NCBI RefSeq assembly: GCF_019890635.1
Contig: NZ_JAIOAB010000056.1
Location: 1-48,867 of the forward strand
DNA length: 48,867 bases
Source: Streptomyces sennicomposti
GTDB lineage: Bacteria; Actinomycetota; Actinomycetes; Streptomycetales; Streptomycetaceae
Direction: 5' to 3'
Shown here: one piece after another, positions 25,772 through 34,400 of the stretch
Layout: each line of letters begins with the position of its first letter
How positions within the stretch are numbered: position 1 is the first letter of the stretch
The notes under the pieces: model-generated
What the model saw: only the letters and a program-made list of their open reading frames with translations
The model's database searches: none
What the model was told of the DNA's origin: nothing
Position numbers and translations under genes: made by a program

Positions 25772-27606
25772 GCCACGACCACAAGGCCGACGAGCAGCGG
25801 GTCACGGCGCAGAACTCCCTGACGGACATCACCCGCACCGCCGACGACCTGCCGCAGGGTGGCGGTCTGTTCACCAGACTGGTGAACGGCACCCTGCGGG
25901 CGGTCGCCCACCAGAGCCCGTACGCGAAGACGGTGCAGCACAGCACCGACTTCGGCGAGACCACCCTCGGCCTCAACCAGTTGCTCGATCTGGTCGAGCA
26001 GACCGACCCTCACGACCTGGCGTCCTCCGGGCAGGCGCTGTGGGACGCACGCGACGCCATCAAGTCGGCGGCCGAGGAACTCGCGGGTCACATCAACAAC
26101 GTCCGCTGGGTGGGCAAGGCGGGCGAAGCCTTCCGCGCCTGGGGCGGAGACTTGGTCGGCAAGACGCTCGAGCTGAGTGACTTCGCCGGCGGCGCCGGTG
26201 ACCAGCTCGCCGCCTCCGCCGACGGCCTGGCGTCGGTCCGCAGCGCGATGCCGCCTCGTGACACCGAGGCCGACCGGAAGCGGCCCCATGAGTTCTCCGC
26301 AGCCGAGAAGGCCGCCAACAAGGAGGACTACGCGGCCGCCGTGAAGGTGGAGAAGAACCGCCAGGAAGCCATCAACCAGATGAACCGGCTGGCCTCCTAC
26401 TACGCGGTGTCGAACGAGCAGTTGACGGCCGTGCGCAAGAAGGCCCCGACGTTCGACACGATGCCGGACGTGGGCGTACCTCGCCCACAGCGCGGGCAGC
26501 GTAACGACGTCCCCGCAGGTGCTGGCTCTGGCGGCGTAACGGGCCCCGGTTCGACGGCCGTGTCCGGTCATCACCAGGTAGTTGCCCCGGTGGCCCACGC
26601 CAGCGGACACGACACGGTCGACAGCCCGACGCCGGTGCGCCACGTCACGGAAGGTGGAGAACGCACTCCGACTCCGGTCGGCCATGTGCCCGTCGATACC
26701 CCTGACGTCGGTACCGGCATCGACAGCGTCGGCACGCTGCCCCCTCCAACGACCACACCGCAGACGGTCTCCACTCCGCCGGTCACCGGTAGTCCCGCTC
26801 CGAACGGCGGTCATACCAGCGTCTTCGAAGGCGGCCTCGGCATGCCGCTTCCGGGCAACTCCTCGGGTGGAGGCGTCGGCCGGGCGGGCGGGTTCCGAAC
26901 CCCCGCGTCGTCCCAAGGGCGGATCGGCGCCTCCGGCCCGGGCGCGGCCGGCTCGGGACGTTTCCCGGGGCAGGGAGCCGGCAACCAGATGGGGCGCGCC
27001 ACGTCGACCGGCCAGTCGATGGGGAAGGGCGCGCAGGCGGGGGCCAGGTCCTCGTCGACCCCCATGGGGCGAGGCGTCACAGGGGGCACTCCCCGGGCAG
27101 GGGCCACCCCGGGCCAGCGTGCGGCCGGTGGCCCGACCGCGGGGGCGGGCCGTGGCAACGGCGTTGTCGGGGGGCGCCCTTCGGCGACCGGCAGGTCGGA
27201 GAAGGGGAGCGGTTCGAGAATTCCCCGGGGCACCGTCATCGGAGCCGAGGAAGCGGCCGGATCCCGTTCGCAGACGGGCAGGTCGTCCGGCCGAGGTGTC
27301 TTCGGCGCACCCGAGTCCGCTCAGCGGCCGGGAACCGGGAGAGGAGTGTCGGCCGCTCGTGGCAGTGCCGCACCGGCCGAGGGTGTGACCGGCAAGCCGA
27401 CCGCGCGCAACTCGTCCGGCCGGGCTGAGCGCAATGGGCTGACGCGGGGTGGCGCCGGTCTCGTACGCGGTCCCGGCAAACGGGCGAAGCGTGAGGACGA
27501 ACGCGACGAGCAGGACGCACCGCGCCCTGACTGCAGGCACGAGGAGAACGAGACCACCCACCCGCCCACCGAACCGCGGCGCGATGTGCCGCCGGTCAGC
27601 CACTGA
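25768..27606 (+). CDS. Large WXG/PPE-like protein with Gly/Pro-rich tail
   Basis: Residues 60-235 of this 612-aa protein form a helical bundle with a WVG turn at 114-116 (NNVRWVGKAGEAFRAWGG), typical of WXG100/PPE-type ESX substrates. From about residue 240 the protein is Pro/Thr/Gly-rich and finally Gly/Arg-rich, apparently disordered. It ends in a charged His-containing tail. There is no signal peptide. It overlaps the helical protein upstream and is followed 24 bases later by two mycosin genes. A secreted substrate processed or guided by those mycosins is plausible. Mycobacterial EspB-like proteins have a similar head-and-tail plan, but I cannot claim orthology. Confidence 0.83.
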   Translation: MSHDHKADEQRVTAQNSLTDITRTADDLPQGGGLFTRLVNGTLRAVAHQSPYAKTVQHSTDFGETTLGLNQLLDLVEQTDPHDLASSGQALWDARDAIKSAAEELAGHINNVRWVGKAGEAFRAWGGDLVGKTLELSDFAGGAGDQLAASADGLASVRSAMPPRDTEADRKRPHEFSAAEKAANKEDYAAAVKVEKNRQEAINQMNRLASYYAVSNEQLTAVRKKAPTFDTMPDVGVPRPQRGQRNDVPAGAGSGGVTGPGSTAVSGHHQVVAPVAHASGHDTVDSPTPVRHVTEGGERTPTPVGHVPVDTPDVGTGIDSVGTLPPPTTTPQTVSTPPVTGSPAPNGGHTSVFEGGLGMPLPGNSSGGGVGRAGGFRTPASSQGRIGASGPGAAGSGRFPGQGAGNQMGRATSTGQSMGKGAQAGARSSSTPMGRGVTGGTPRAGATPGQRAAGGPTAGAGRGNGVVGGRPSATGRSEKGSGSRIPRGTVIGAEEAAGSRSQTGRSSGRGVFGAPESAQRPGTGRGVSAARGSAAPAEGVTGKPTARNSSGRAERNGLTRGGAGLVRGPGKRAKREDERDEQDAPRPDCRHEENETTHPPTEPRRDVPPVSH

Positions 27607-27630
27607 GCGCGAGCGAGGACGTACAAGGCC

Positions 27631-28932
27631 ATGAAGTCAGCGACCAGCCGACGAACCGAGCGAGCGGCGCCCCTCGGGGGGAGCCGTGGACGGCGAGTAC
27701 GCGCGGTGGGCGCGGTCGTCGGTGCGCTGGCGGCCCTGAGCGTGGGGTTCGCCCCCAACGCCACGGCGTACGACGCGCAGTCGAAACAGTGGTATCTGCA
27801 GCCGATGCAGGCCGAGAAGATGTGGAAGATCAGCACCGGAAAGGGTGTGAAGGTCGCGGTCATCGACGGCGGCGTGAACCCGGACACGCCTTCCCTCGAG
27901 GGGCAGGTGCTGGCGGACGAGACACCCAAGTCCGTTGCCTACCAGGCCACTGAGGACTACGACGGCCACGGCACGACCATGGCCGAGTTGATCGCCGGCA
28001 CGGGTGCAGGCGGTGGTCTCAAAGGATTGGCTCCCGGCGCGAAGATCGTCCCGTACCGTGTCGCCCTCGACAGCTCGCCGAAAGAGGGCGACAAGAAGGT
28101 TCCCGAAGACTGGCAGGCGATCAGGGCGGCGGCCGATACCGATGCCAAGATCATCAGCATGTCCATCGGCGGTCTCTACGACCCTAAGGAAGAGGAAGCG
28201 ATTGAATACGCGGCTTCCAAGGGCAAGCTGATGATCGCGGCGGTGGGGAACGCAGGGCGCGGCAAGGGAGACATCGACTACCCGGCCGCCGCGAACTACG
28301 TGATCGGCGTCTCTTCGATGGACGCCTCCGGCACCGTGTCGAAGTTCTCCTCCCACGGAAACTACGTCGACCTGACGGCACCGGGCGAAGGAATCCCCGG
28401 CTGGTGCGACGCCACCTTCCGTTCCTACTGCGACGACTACAACGGAACGAGCCCGGCCACCGCCATAGCCGCGGCCTCCGCCGCACTCATCTGGTCCGCC
28501 CATCCCGACTGGACGGTGAACCAGGTCACTCGCGCCCTGATCGACACGGCCGGTCGCAGCTGGCCCAAGAACGACCCCAGCCAGTACCTGGGCTACGGGG
28601 CGATCAGGCCGAAGAACGTCCTGGCGAACCCGCACTACGATCCGGGACCGCCGAACGTCGACCCGCTCGCGAAGGAGAACGGCGGCGACCTGCTCGCCAA
28701 GTCCGGAACCGCCCAGGCTTCACCGAAGCCGTCCGCAACCGGCTCCGCCTCCGCATCAGCCGCGTCACAAGCCCCGCAAAAGACTACGACCGGCGGCACA
28801 TCTGCGGCAGGATCGAGTGCGGAATCGACCGGTGACAGCAACACGTTGTGGATCGTGCTCGGCGCTGTAGCAGCGGTGGTCGTGCTCGGCGGTGGCGGCT
28901 TGGCCGTCGCACGTGTCCGGCAGGGCAGGTGA
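27631..28932 (+). CDS. Second mycosin (MycP-like), catalytic triad intact
   Basis: This 433-aa membrane-anchored subtilisin-like protease has a signal peptide ending near PNATAYDAQ. The triad is Asp79 (VAVIDGGV), His113 (YDGHGTTMAE) and Ser274 (NGTSPATAIA), with the oxyanion Asn207 in AVGNAG. A Cys pair (GWCD, SYCDD) precedes the Ser. A Ser/Ala/Thr linker leads to a C-terminal helix and a short basic tail, the mycosin layout. It starts 24 bases after the WXG/PPE-like gene, in the same operon. It is distinct from mycP at 15004; a specialised role on the neighbouring substrate is inferred. Confidence 0.92.
   Translation: MKSATSRRTERAAPLGGSRGRRVRAVGAVVGALAALSVGFAPNATAYDAQSKQWYLQPMQAEKMWKISTGKGVKVAVIDGGVNPDTPSLEGQVLADETPKSVAYQATEDYDGHGTTMAELIAGTGAGGGLKGLAPGAKIVPYRVALDSSPKEGDKKVPEDWQAIRAAADTDAKIISMSIGGLYDPKEEEAIEYAASKGKLMIAAVGNAGRGKGDIDYPAAANYVIGVSSMDASGTVSKFSSHGNYVDLTAPGEGIPGWCDATFRSYCDDYNGTSPATAIAAASAALIWSAHPDWTVNQVTRALIDTAGRSWPKNDPSQYLGYGAIRPKNVLANPHYDPGPPNVDPLAKENGGDLLAKSGTAQASPKPSATGSASASAASQAPQKTTTGGTSAAGSSAESTGDSNTLWIVLGAVAAVVVLGGGGLAVARVRQGR
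28741..28844 (+). repeat. 104-bp block shared by the two mycosin genes (copy 1)
   Basis: This stretch matches 30105-30208 at 103 of 104 bases (one C/T change). It encodes the Ser/Ala linker and the start of the membrane anchor. The catalytic domains of the two genes are far more diverged, so this block looks recently homogenised by gene conversion or unequal exchange. Confidence 0.9.
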
Positions 28933-28994
28933 TGGCATCGCGTAGGTCTGGTGCCGCAGGTAGTCAACCGAGCCCGGATGAGGACACGTAATCC

Positions 28995-30296
28995 ATGAAG
29001 TCAGGGACCAGCCGAAGCGCCGAGCAGGCTGTGCTCCTCAGGTCGCCGTACGGACGCCGAGTCCGTGCTGTGGTAGCGGTCGCCGGTGCCCTGGCCGCCG
29101 CCGGTCTGGGGTTCGCTCCGAGTGCCGCAGCCTCCGACGCCCAGTCCCAGCAGTGGTACCTGGGGCCGATGCAGGCCGAGCAGATGTGGAAGACCAGCAC
29201 CGGAGAGGGCATCAAGGTCGCGGTCATCGGCACGGGAGTCAACCCGGACACCCCTTCCCTCCGTGGGCAGGTCCTTCAGGGTGTGGACGCCCTGGTCAAG
29301 GACGGGCTCGCCAAGGGCAGTGCCACGCAGACGGACGACACCACGGGACAGGGCACCACGGCCGCCGAACTCATCGCCGGGACGGGCAAGGGCGGGGGCT
29401 TGAGGGGGCTCGCACCAGGGGTGAAGATCATCCTGATCCGGGTGCCGGCCCTGAAGCACGATGAGCTACCGGACCCGAACTACCCGCTCGCCACGGCGGT
29501 GAGGGCCGCTGTCGACAGTGGTGCGAAGATCATCGACTTCGCGGTCGGCAACCAGTACCCGATCGGCACGCAGATCGTCGGCGACGTGGCGTTCGACTAC
29601 GCCGTCAAAAAGGGTGTGTTGATGGTCGCGGGCACTGGGGACAACAGAAAAGAAGGAAACAAGACCCAGTACCCGGCGGCGTATCCGCATGTGGTCGGCG
29701 TGGCCTCCAGCGGCAAGGACTGGGAGGTCTCCTCGACCTCCCAGTACGGCGACTACGTCGATCTGGCCGCGCCGGGGGAAGACGTACCCCGGTGGTGCGA
29801 CGCCAAGTTCCAGCGGTACTGCCAGGACGGAGGCGGGACCGTGGCGGCTTCGGCGCTCGTGTCCGCTTCAGCGGCCCTCGTGTGGTCCGCTCACCCCGAC
29901 TGGACGGCCAACCAGGTCCTGGGTTCCCTGATCGACACGGCCGGCCGCTCGTGGCCGAAGGACGATCCCAGCAAGTACGGTGGCTACGGTGCCGTTCGGC
30001 CGCGTATGGTCGTGGAGAACGCCGGTTACAAGGCCGGACCGGCAGACGTCGATCCGCTCGGGGCGGAGAACGGCGAGAGCGCGGCGCCCGAGCCGTCCGC
30101 AGCCGGCTCCGCTTCCGCATCAGCCGCGTCACAAGCCCCGCAAAAGACTACGACCGGCGGCACATCTGCGGCAGGATCGAGTGCGGAATCGACCGGTGAC
30201 AGCAACACCCTGTGGATCGCGCTCGGCGCGGTAGCCGCGGTCGTCGTGCTCGGCGGTGGCGGTCTCGCCGTCGCGCGGGCACGGCGCGGCAGGTGA
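28995..30296 (+). CDS. Mycosin-like pseudoprotease (triad lost)
   Basis: This 433-aa protein is the same length as its upstream neighbour and keeps the signal peptide (ending near PSAAASDAQ), the subtilisin fold, the Cys pair (RWCD, RYCQD), the Ser/Ala linker and the C-terminal helix. All three catalytic residues are replaced: Asp to Gly79 (VAVIGTGV), His to Gln119 (TTGQGTTAAE) and Ser to Val283 (GGTVAASAL). The oxyanion Asn region now reads GTGDN. The frame is intact with normal codon use, so this is not a decaying gene. A structural or substrate-binding role is likely. Its ATG is 62 bases after the active copy. Confidence 0.9.
   Translation: MKSGTSRSAEQAVLLRSPYGRRVRAVVAVAGALAAAGLGFAPSAAASDAQSQQWYLGPMQAEQMWKTSTGEGIKVAVIGTGVNPDTPSLRGQVLQGVDALVKDGLAKGSATQTDDTTGQGTTAAELIAGTGKGGGLRGLAPGVKIILIRVPALKHDELPDPNYPLATAVRAAVDSGAKIIDFAVGNQYPIGTQIVGDVAFDYAVKKGVLMVAGTGDNRKEGNKTQYPAAYPHVVGVASSGKDWEVSSTSQYGDYVDLAAPGEDVPRWCDAKFQRYCQDGGGTVAASALVSASAALVWSAHPDWTANQVLGSLIDTAGRSWPKDDPSKYGGYGAVRPRMVVENAGYKAGPADVDPLGAENGESAAPEPSAAGSASASAASQAPQKTTTGGTSAAGSSAESTGDSNTLWIALGAVAAVVVLGGGGLAVARARRGR
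30105..30208 (+). repeat. 104-bp block shared by the two mycosin genes (copy 2)
   Basis: This is the partner of 28741-28844, offset by 1364 bases and differing at one base. Similarity continues weakly on both sides. It encodes the linker and the start of the anchor of the pseudoprotease. Confidence 0.9.
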
Positions 30297-30432
30297 CGGC
30301 ATGTCATGAGCCGTCTGCATGACCCACACCTGCATCGCAGGGGCATGCAGCAAACGTCCACCGCCGCGATGCGACATGCGGCGAGGGGCGCACAGTTGGA
30401 CCCGAGACAGACAGAGAGAGGGGCGGTCTCAC

Positions 30433-30783
30433 ATGGCCGGCGGCAAGCAGAAGCTCGAAGATGATGCAGTTGTCCACATGCAGCAGCGGATGGTCGAGAA
30501 GTACGACAACATCCGCAAGCGCGTGCACAACCTGCAGGGCGTGATCGACAGCCTCGAAGGCCAGTGGCAGGGCATCGGCCGCGCCGCCTTCGACAAGAAG
30601 CAGATCGAGATCAACACCTCGCTGCAGAACATCGGCAACATCCTCGGTGAGGTCATCGAGGCCATGACCTCGACGCGCAACATCAAGGACAGCAAGGAGG
30701 ACGAGGTCCGCGCGTCCGTCAACAAGATCGACGTCAGGGACGGCGCCTCCAGCGTGCCGTCGTCAGCCCTCAGCTCCTACTGA
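30433..30783 (+). CDS. WXG100 protein (EsxA/EsxB-type), 116 aa
   Basis: This protein has two long helices joined by the WQG turn at residues 45-47 (SLEGQWQGIGRAAF), the signature of ESAT-6/CFP-10-type proteins. There is no signal peptide. Its 20-residue C-terminal extension is Ser-rich. Although the frame is open further upstream, the ATG at 30433 follows GAGAGAGGGG and gives the expected start. It is paired with the 99-aa WXG100 gene 79 bases downstream, as in the Streptomyces esx pair needed for sporulation (from memory). Which of the two corresponds to EsxA is uncertain. This one lacks an obvious YxxxD/E export signal. Confidence 0.93.
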   Translation: MAGGKQKLEDDAVVHMQQRMVEKYDNIRKRVHNLQGVIDSLEGQWQGIGRAAFDKKQIEINTSLQNIGNILGEVIEAMTSTRNIKDSKEDEVRASVNKIDVRDGASSVPSSALSSY

Positions 30784-30806
30784 GCCGGACCGCGACAGCC
30801 GGTCAC

Positions 30807-30824
30807 GTCAGCGGATCGGCTGAC
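30807..30824 (+). promoter_or_regulatory. Hairpin between the two WXG100 genes
   Basis: GTCAGC and GCTGAC form a 6-bp stem around GGATCG in the 79-base spacer. It is too weak for full termination, but it could stabilise the upstream mRNA or adjust the ratio of the two partners. The ribosome site of the second gene (GACGAGGTAG) follows. Confidence 0.4.
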
Positions 30825-30862
30825 ACACCCGACAGACACACCAGCGAGACGAGGTAGCACAT

Positions 30863-31162
30863 ATGGCCAACAACGCCGAGGGCCTGTCCGTCACTTATAG
30901 CGGGCTCGACAGGGCAGCGATCGACATCCGCAACCAGGCGTCCCAGCTCGACCACGATCTGGACGAGCTGCGGAAGCTGGTGACGGACAGCCTCCGCTAC
31001 TGGGAGGGCGAGGCCCAGAGCACCTTCCACGAGAAGCTGCACCGCTGGGACAAGGAGGCCACGGACATCCACGAGGCGCTGACCGGCATCGGCAACGTCG
31101 TCTCCCAGTCCGGCGGCACCTACCAGGAGGGCGACAAGAAGGCGGCCAGCTACTTCCACTAG
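30863..31162 (+). CDS. WXG100 protein (EsxA/EsxB-type), 99 aa, with YxxxD signal
   Basis: This 99-aa protein is canonical WXG100: helix, WEG turn at residues 47-49 (LRYWEGEAQSTFHEKL), helix, then a C-terminal tail with YQEGD (Tyr87-Asp91). That fits the YxxxD/E export signal recognised by EccC. No signal peptide is present, as expected. The ATG follows GACGAGG by about 9 bases. It should dimerise with the upstream 116-aa protein and exit through the EccB/C/D/E complex encoded nearby. A terminator follows within 30 bases. Confidence 0.95.
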   Translation: MANNAEGLSVTYSGLDRAAIDIRNQASQLDHDLDELRKLVTDSLRYWEGEAQSTFHEKLHRWDKEATDIHEALTGIGNVVSQSGGTYQEGDKKAASYFH

Positions 31163-31187
31163 GAAGCGGCCGTACGAAGCGGAGTCC

Positions 31188-31218
31188 GGGGTGGGCGCGC
31201 GCGGGAGGCGCCCACCCC
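31188..31218 (+). terminator. Terminator of the WXG100 operon
   Basis: GGGGTGGGCGC and GCGCCCACCCC form an 11-bp perfect stem with a 9-nt loop, 25 bases after the stop of the 99-aa WXG100 gene. Confidence 0.85.
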
Positions 31219-31323
31219 GTCGTCGTGTCCGCACGCGGACCGCGCCGCCGTGCCACCGCGCGTCCGGGCCGCAGCCGCGCCCGTCCTGTGTTCGGGACGC
31301 CTTCCGGCAGCACAGGGGCCGGC

Positions 31324-31420
31324 GTACGGCGAGCGCGCGCCCACAGGTGACTGGACCAGGCGCGTACAGCGAGCGCCCGCCCCGCACTGACCGGACCAAG
31401 CTGCCGTACGGGGAGCGCCT
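31324..31420. repeat. Three degenerate ~41-bp repeats between convergent genes
   Basis: GTACGGCGAGCGC, GTACAGCGAGCGC and GTACGGGGAGCGC start at 31324, 31364 and 31406. The first two are followed by related CACAGGTGACTGGACCA / GCACTGACCGGACCA segments. No gene is seen in the 300-base gap 31163-31462, which holds this repeat and two terminators. Confidence 0.6.
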
Positions 31421-31439
31421 GCTCCGGGTCCCCCGGAGC
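31421..31439 (-). terminator. Terminator of eccC
   Basis: GCTCCGGG and CCCGGAGC form an 8-bp stem with a 3-nt loop, 24 bases past the eccC stop on the minus strand. Confidence 0.7.
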
Positions 31440-31462
31440 GGGCGCTCAAGATTCGGCTCGGC

Positions 31463-34400
31463 TCAGTTCCCTTCGGGCACCAACCCCACCTGCACCAACG
31501 GCCGCCCCTGCCGCCGCGAGACGAACACGCCCCGACCGGGCGGCATCGGGCGCGGGCGGACGTTGGCGAGGAGTTCGCCCTCGGTCGGGTCGCCCGCGAG
31601 GACGACGCCCTGTGCGCCGAGTTCCTTGATGCGCTGCATGAACGCCTCGTAGCCCGCGCGGCCCGCGCCCGCCGTGGAGCGGGCGATGATGAAGCGGACG
31701 CCCACGTCGCGGGCGAAGGGCAGGAGTTCGGTGAGGCCGGCCAGCGGGTTGCCGCTGGACGTCGACACCAGGTCGTAGTCGTCGATGACGACGTACACCG
31801 TCGGCCCGCGCCACCAGCTGCGGTCGCGCAGCTGCTCGGGCGTGACGTCCGAGGTCGGCGTGCGGCGCTGCATCAGGTCGGCCAGCGCGTCCATGTGGTG
31901 CTGCATCTGGTTCGACATGGGGATGTACTCCGCCAGATGGCTGGTCGGGGTCACCCCCAGCAGCGAGCGGCGGTTGTCGACCACGAACAGCTTGCAGCTG
32001 TCGCCGTCGTAGCGCTCGGTCAGGCGCCGGATGAGCAGCTTCAGCAGGTTCGACTTGCCGGACTCGCTCTCGCCGAAGACGAGGAAGAACGGGTCCTGGT
32101 CGAAGTCCACGAAGACCGGTTCGAGGTTGTCCTCGTCCAGGGCGAAGGAGACGCCCCGGTTCGGGAAGCGGTCGCCCGGCGGCAGCTGCGCCGCGGGGAA
32201 CTCCCGCGGCAGGAGCCGCACTTCGGGCGCGCCGGGCTGCTGCCAGTGCCGGCTGACCTCGGCGGCCAGCGCCGTCGCCGCATCCGCCAGGTCGGTGTCG
32301 GAGGACAGGCCGTCGATCCGCGGGACCGCCGCCATGAAGTGCTGCTTGAGCGGCGTCTGGCCGCGTCCGGGCACGCCCGTGGGCACGTTGGCCGCCACCT
32401 TGCGGTCGAACTCGGAGTCCATCGGGTCGCCGAGCCGCAGCTCCAGGCGGTTCATCAGGTGGTCCTTGAGGTTGGAGCGGACCTCCATCGAACGCGACGC
32501 GGTCAGGACGAGGTGGATGCCGTAACCGAGGCCGCGGGCCGCGATGTCCAGCACCAGCGGCTCCAACGCCTCGTACTCGGTGCGGAAGTTGCCCCAGCCG
32601 TCGATGACCAGGAAGACATCGCCCCACGGCTGGTCGGTGACCGAGATGTCGCCCTTGGCGCGGCGGCTGCGGAACTCGGCGATGGAGGAGACGCCCGAGG
32701 CGCGGAAGTACTCCTCGCGCCGGGTCAGCACGCCGTACACCTCGGCCGCGGTGCGCCGCACCTTCTCCGGGTCGAGCCGGGAGGCGATCCCGCCGACGTG
32801 CGGCAGACCAGCCAGCGAGGACAGGCCGCCGCCGCCGAAGTCCAGCCCGTAGAACTGCACTTCGTGCGGGGTGTGGGTGAGCGCGAAGGAGGCGACCAGG
32901 GAACGCACCAGCGTCGACTTGCCGGACTGCGGACCGCCGATGATCTGCATATGGCCGGCGGCCCCGCCGAAGTCGACCCACAGCGGGTCGCGCCGCTGCT
33001 CGTACGGCTTGTCGACGATGCCCACGGGCACGATCAGCCGGCCCGCGCCCTCGTAGCCGGGCTGGGTCAGACCGCGGCCGGGCACCGGGGCGAGCCCGGG
33101 CAGCAGCGAGTCCAGCGACGGCGGGCTGTCCAGCGGCGGCAGCCACACCTGGTGGGCGGCCGGACCCTGCGCCTCAAGACGCCGCACGATCACGTCGAGG
33201 ACGGTGTCGGCGAGCGCGTCGTCCTTCTCGTCGGGGCGCGGCTCCTGCCGCTGCTGCGGCACCGCCGCGTAGCGCACCGGGACCTCGGCCGCCGTGAACA
33301 GGACCGGGCGGCGGTCCACGGGCAGCCGCCCGCCGAGCGCCGCGGCGTGCTGCGAGCCGGTGCGGTACACGCCGGAGACGTACGCCGCCTTGAAGCGGAC
33401 CATCTCGTCGGTGCCGAACTTCAGGAAGCCGGAGCCGGGGATGTTCGGCAACTCGTAGGCGTCGGGCACACCGAGCGCGGCGCGCGACTCGGCCGCGGAG
33501 AAGGTGCGCAGACCGACGCGGTAGGACAGGTACGTCTCCAGGCCGCGCAGCCGGCCCTCCTCCAGGCGCTGCGAGGCCAGCAGCAGATGCACGCCGAGCG
33601 AGCGGCCGATACGGCCGATCTGGACGAACATGTCGATGAAATCGGGCTTGGCGGTGAGCAGTTCGCTGAACTCGTCGATGACGAGGACGAGCGAGGGGAT
33701 CGGCTGCAGCGGGGCGCCGGCCGCGCGGGCCTTTTCGTAGTCGTGGATGTTGGCGTAGTTGCCCGCGTCGCGGAGCATCTCCTGGCGGCGGTTGAGTTCG
33801 CCGCGGATGGAGTCGCCCATCCGGTCCACGAGCGTGAGGTCGTCGGCGAGGTTGGTGATCACGGCGGCGACGTGCGGCAGTTGGGCCATGCCCGCGAACG
33901 TGGCGCCGCCCTTGAAGTCGGCGAGGACGAAGTTGAGCGTCTCGGAGGAGTGGGTGACCGCGAGGCCCAGGACCAGGGTGCGCAGCAGCTCCGACTTGCC
34001 GGAACCGGTGGCGCCCACGCACAGGCCGTGCGGGCCCATGCCCTCCTGCGCCGCCTCCTTGAGGTCGAGCATGACGGGCCGGCCGTCCTCGCCGAGACCG
34101 ATCGGCACCCGCAGCCGCTCGGCCTGGGCGCGCGGCCGCCAGGTGCGCTTGGGGTCGACGGAGGCGGCGTCGCCGAGGTTCAGCAGATCGGTGAACTCCA
34201 GGTTGGCGAGCAGCGGTTCGTCGTCGTCACCGCCGGAGGCGACCCGCAGGGGCGCGAGTTGCCGTGCCAGCGCCTCGGCGGCCTCGTACGACAGGACGTC
34301 GGGCGTCCCCTCGTAGACCATGCCGTGGGCGGACTCCAGACGCAGTTCCTGGGGGCGTACGACGATGGACAGGTCGCCGCGGCCGGCGGTGAGTTCGCCG

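Noticed and set aside
28995..30296. Triad-less mycosin considered as a pseudogene
   Set aside because: The frame is intact and full length with preserved signal peptide, Cys pair and anchor. Only active-site residues are changed.
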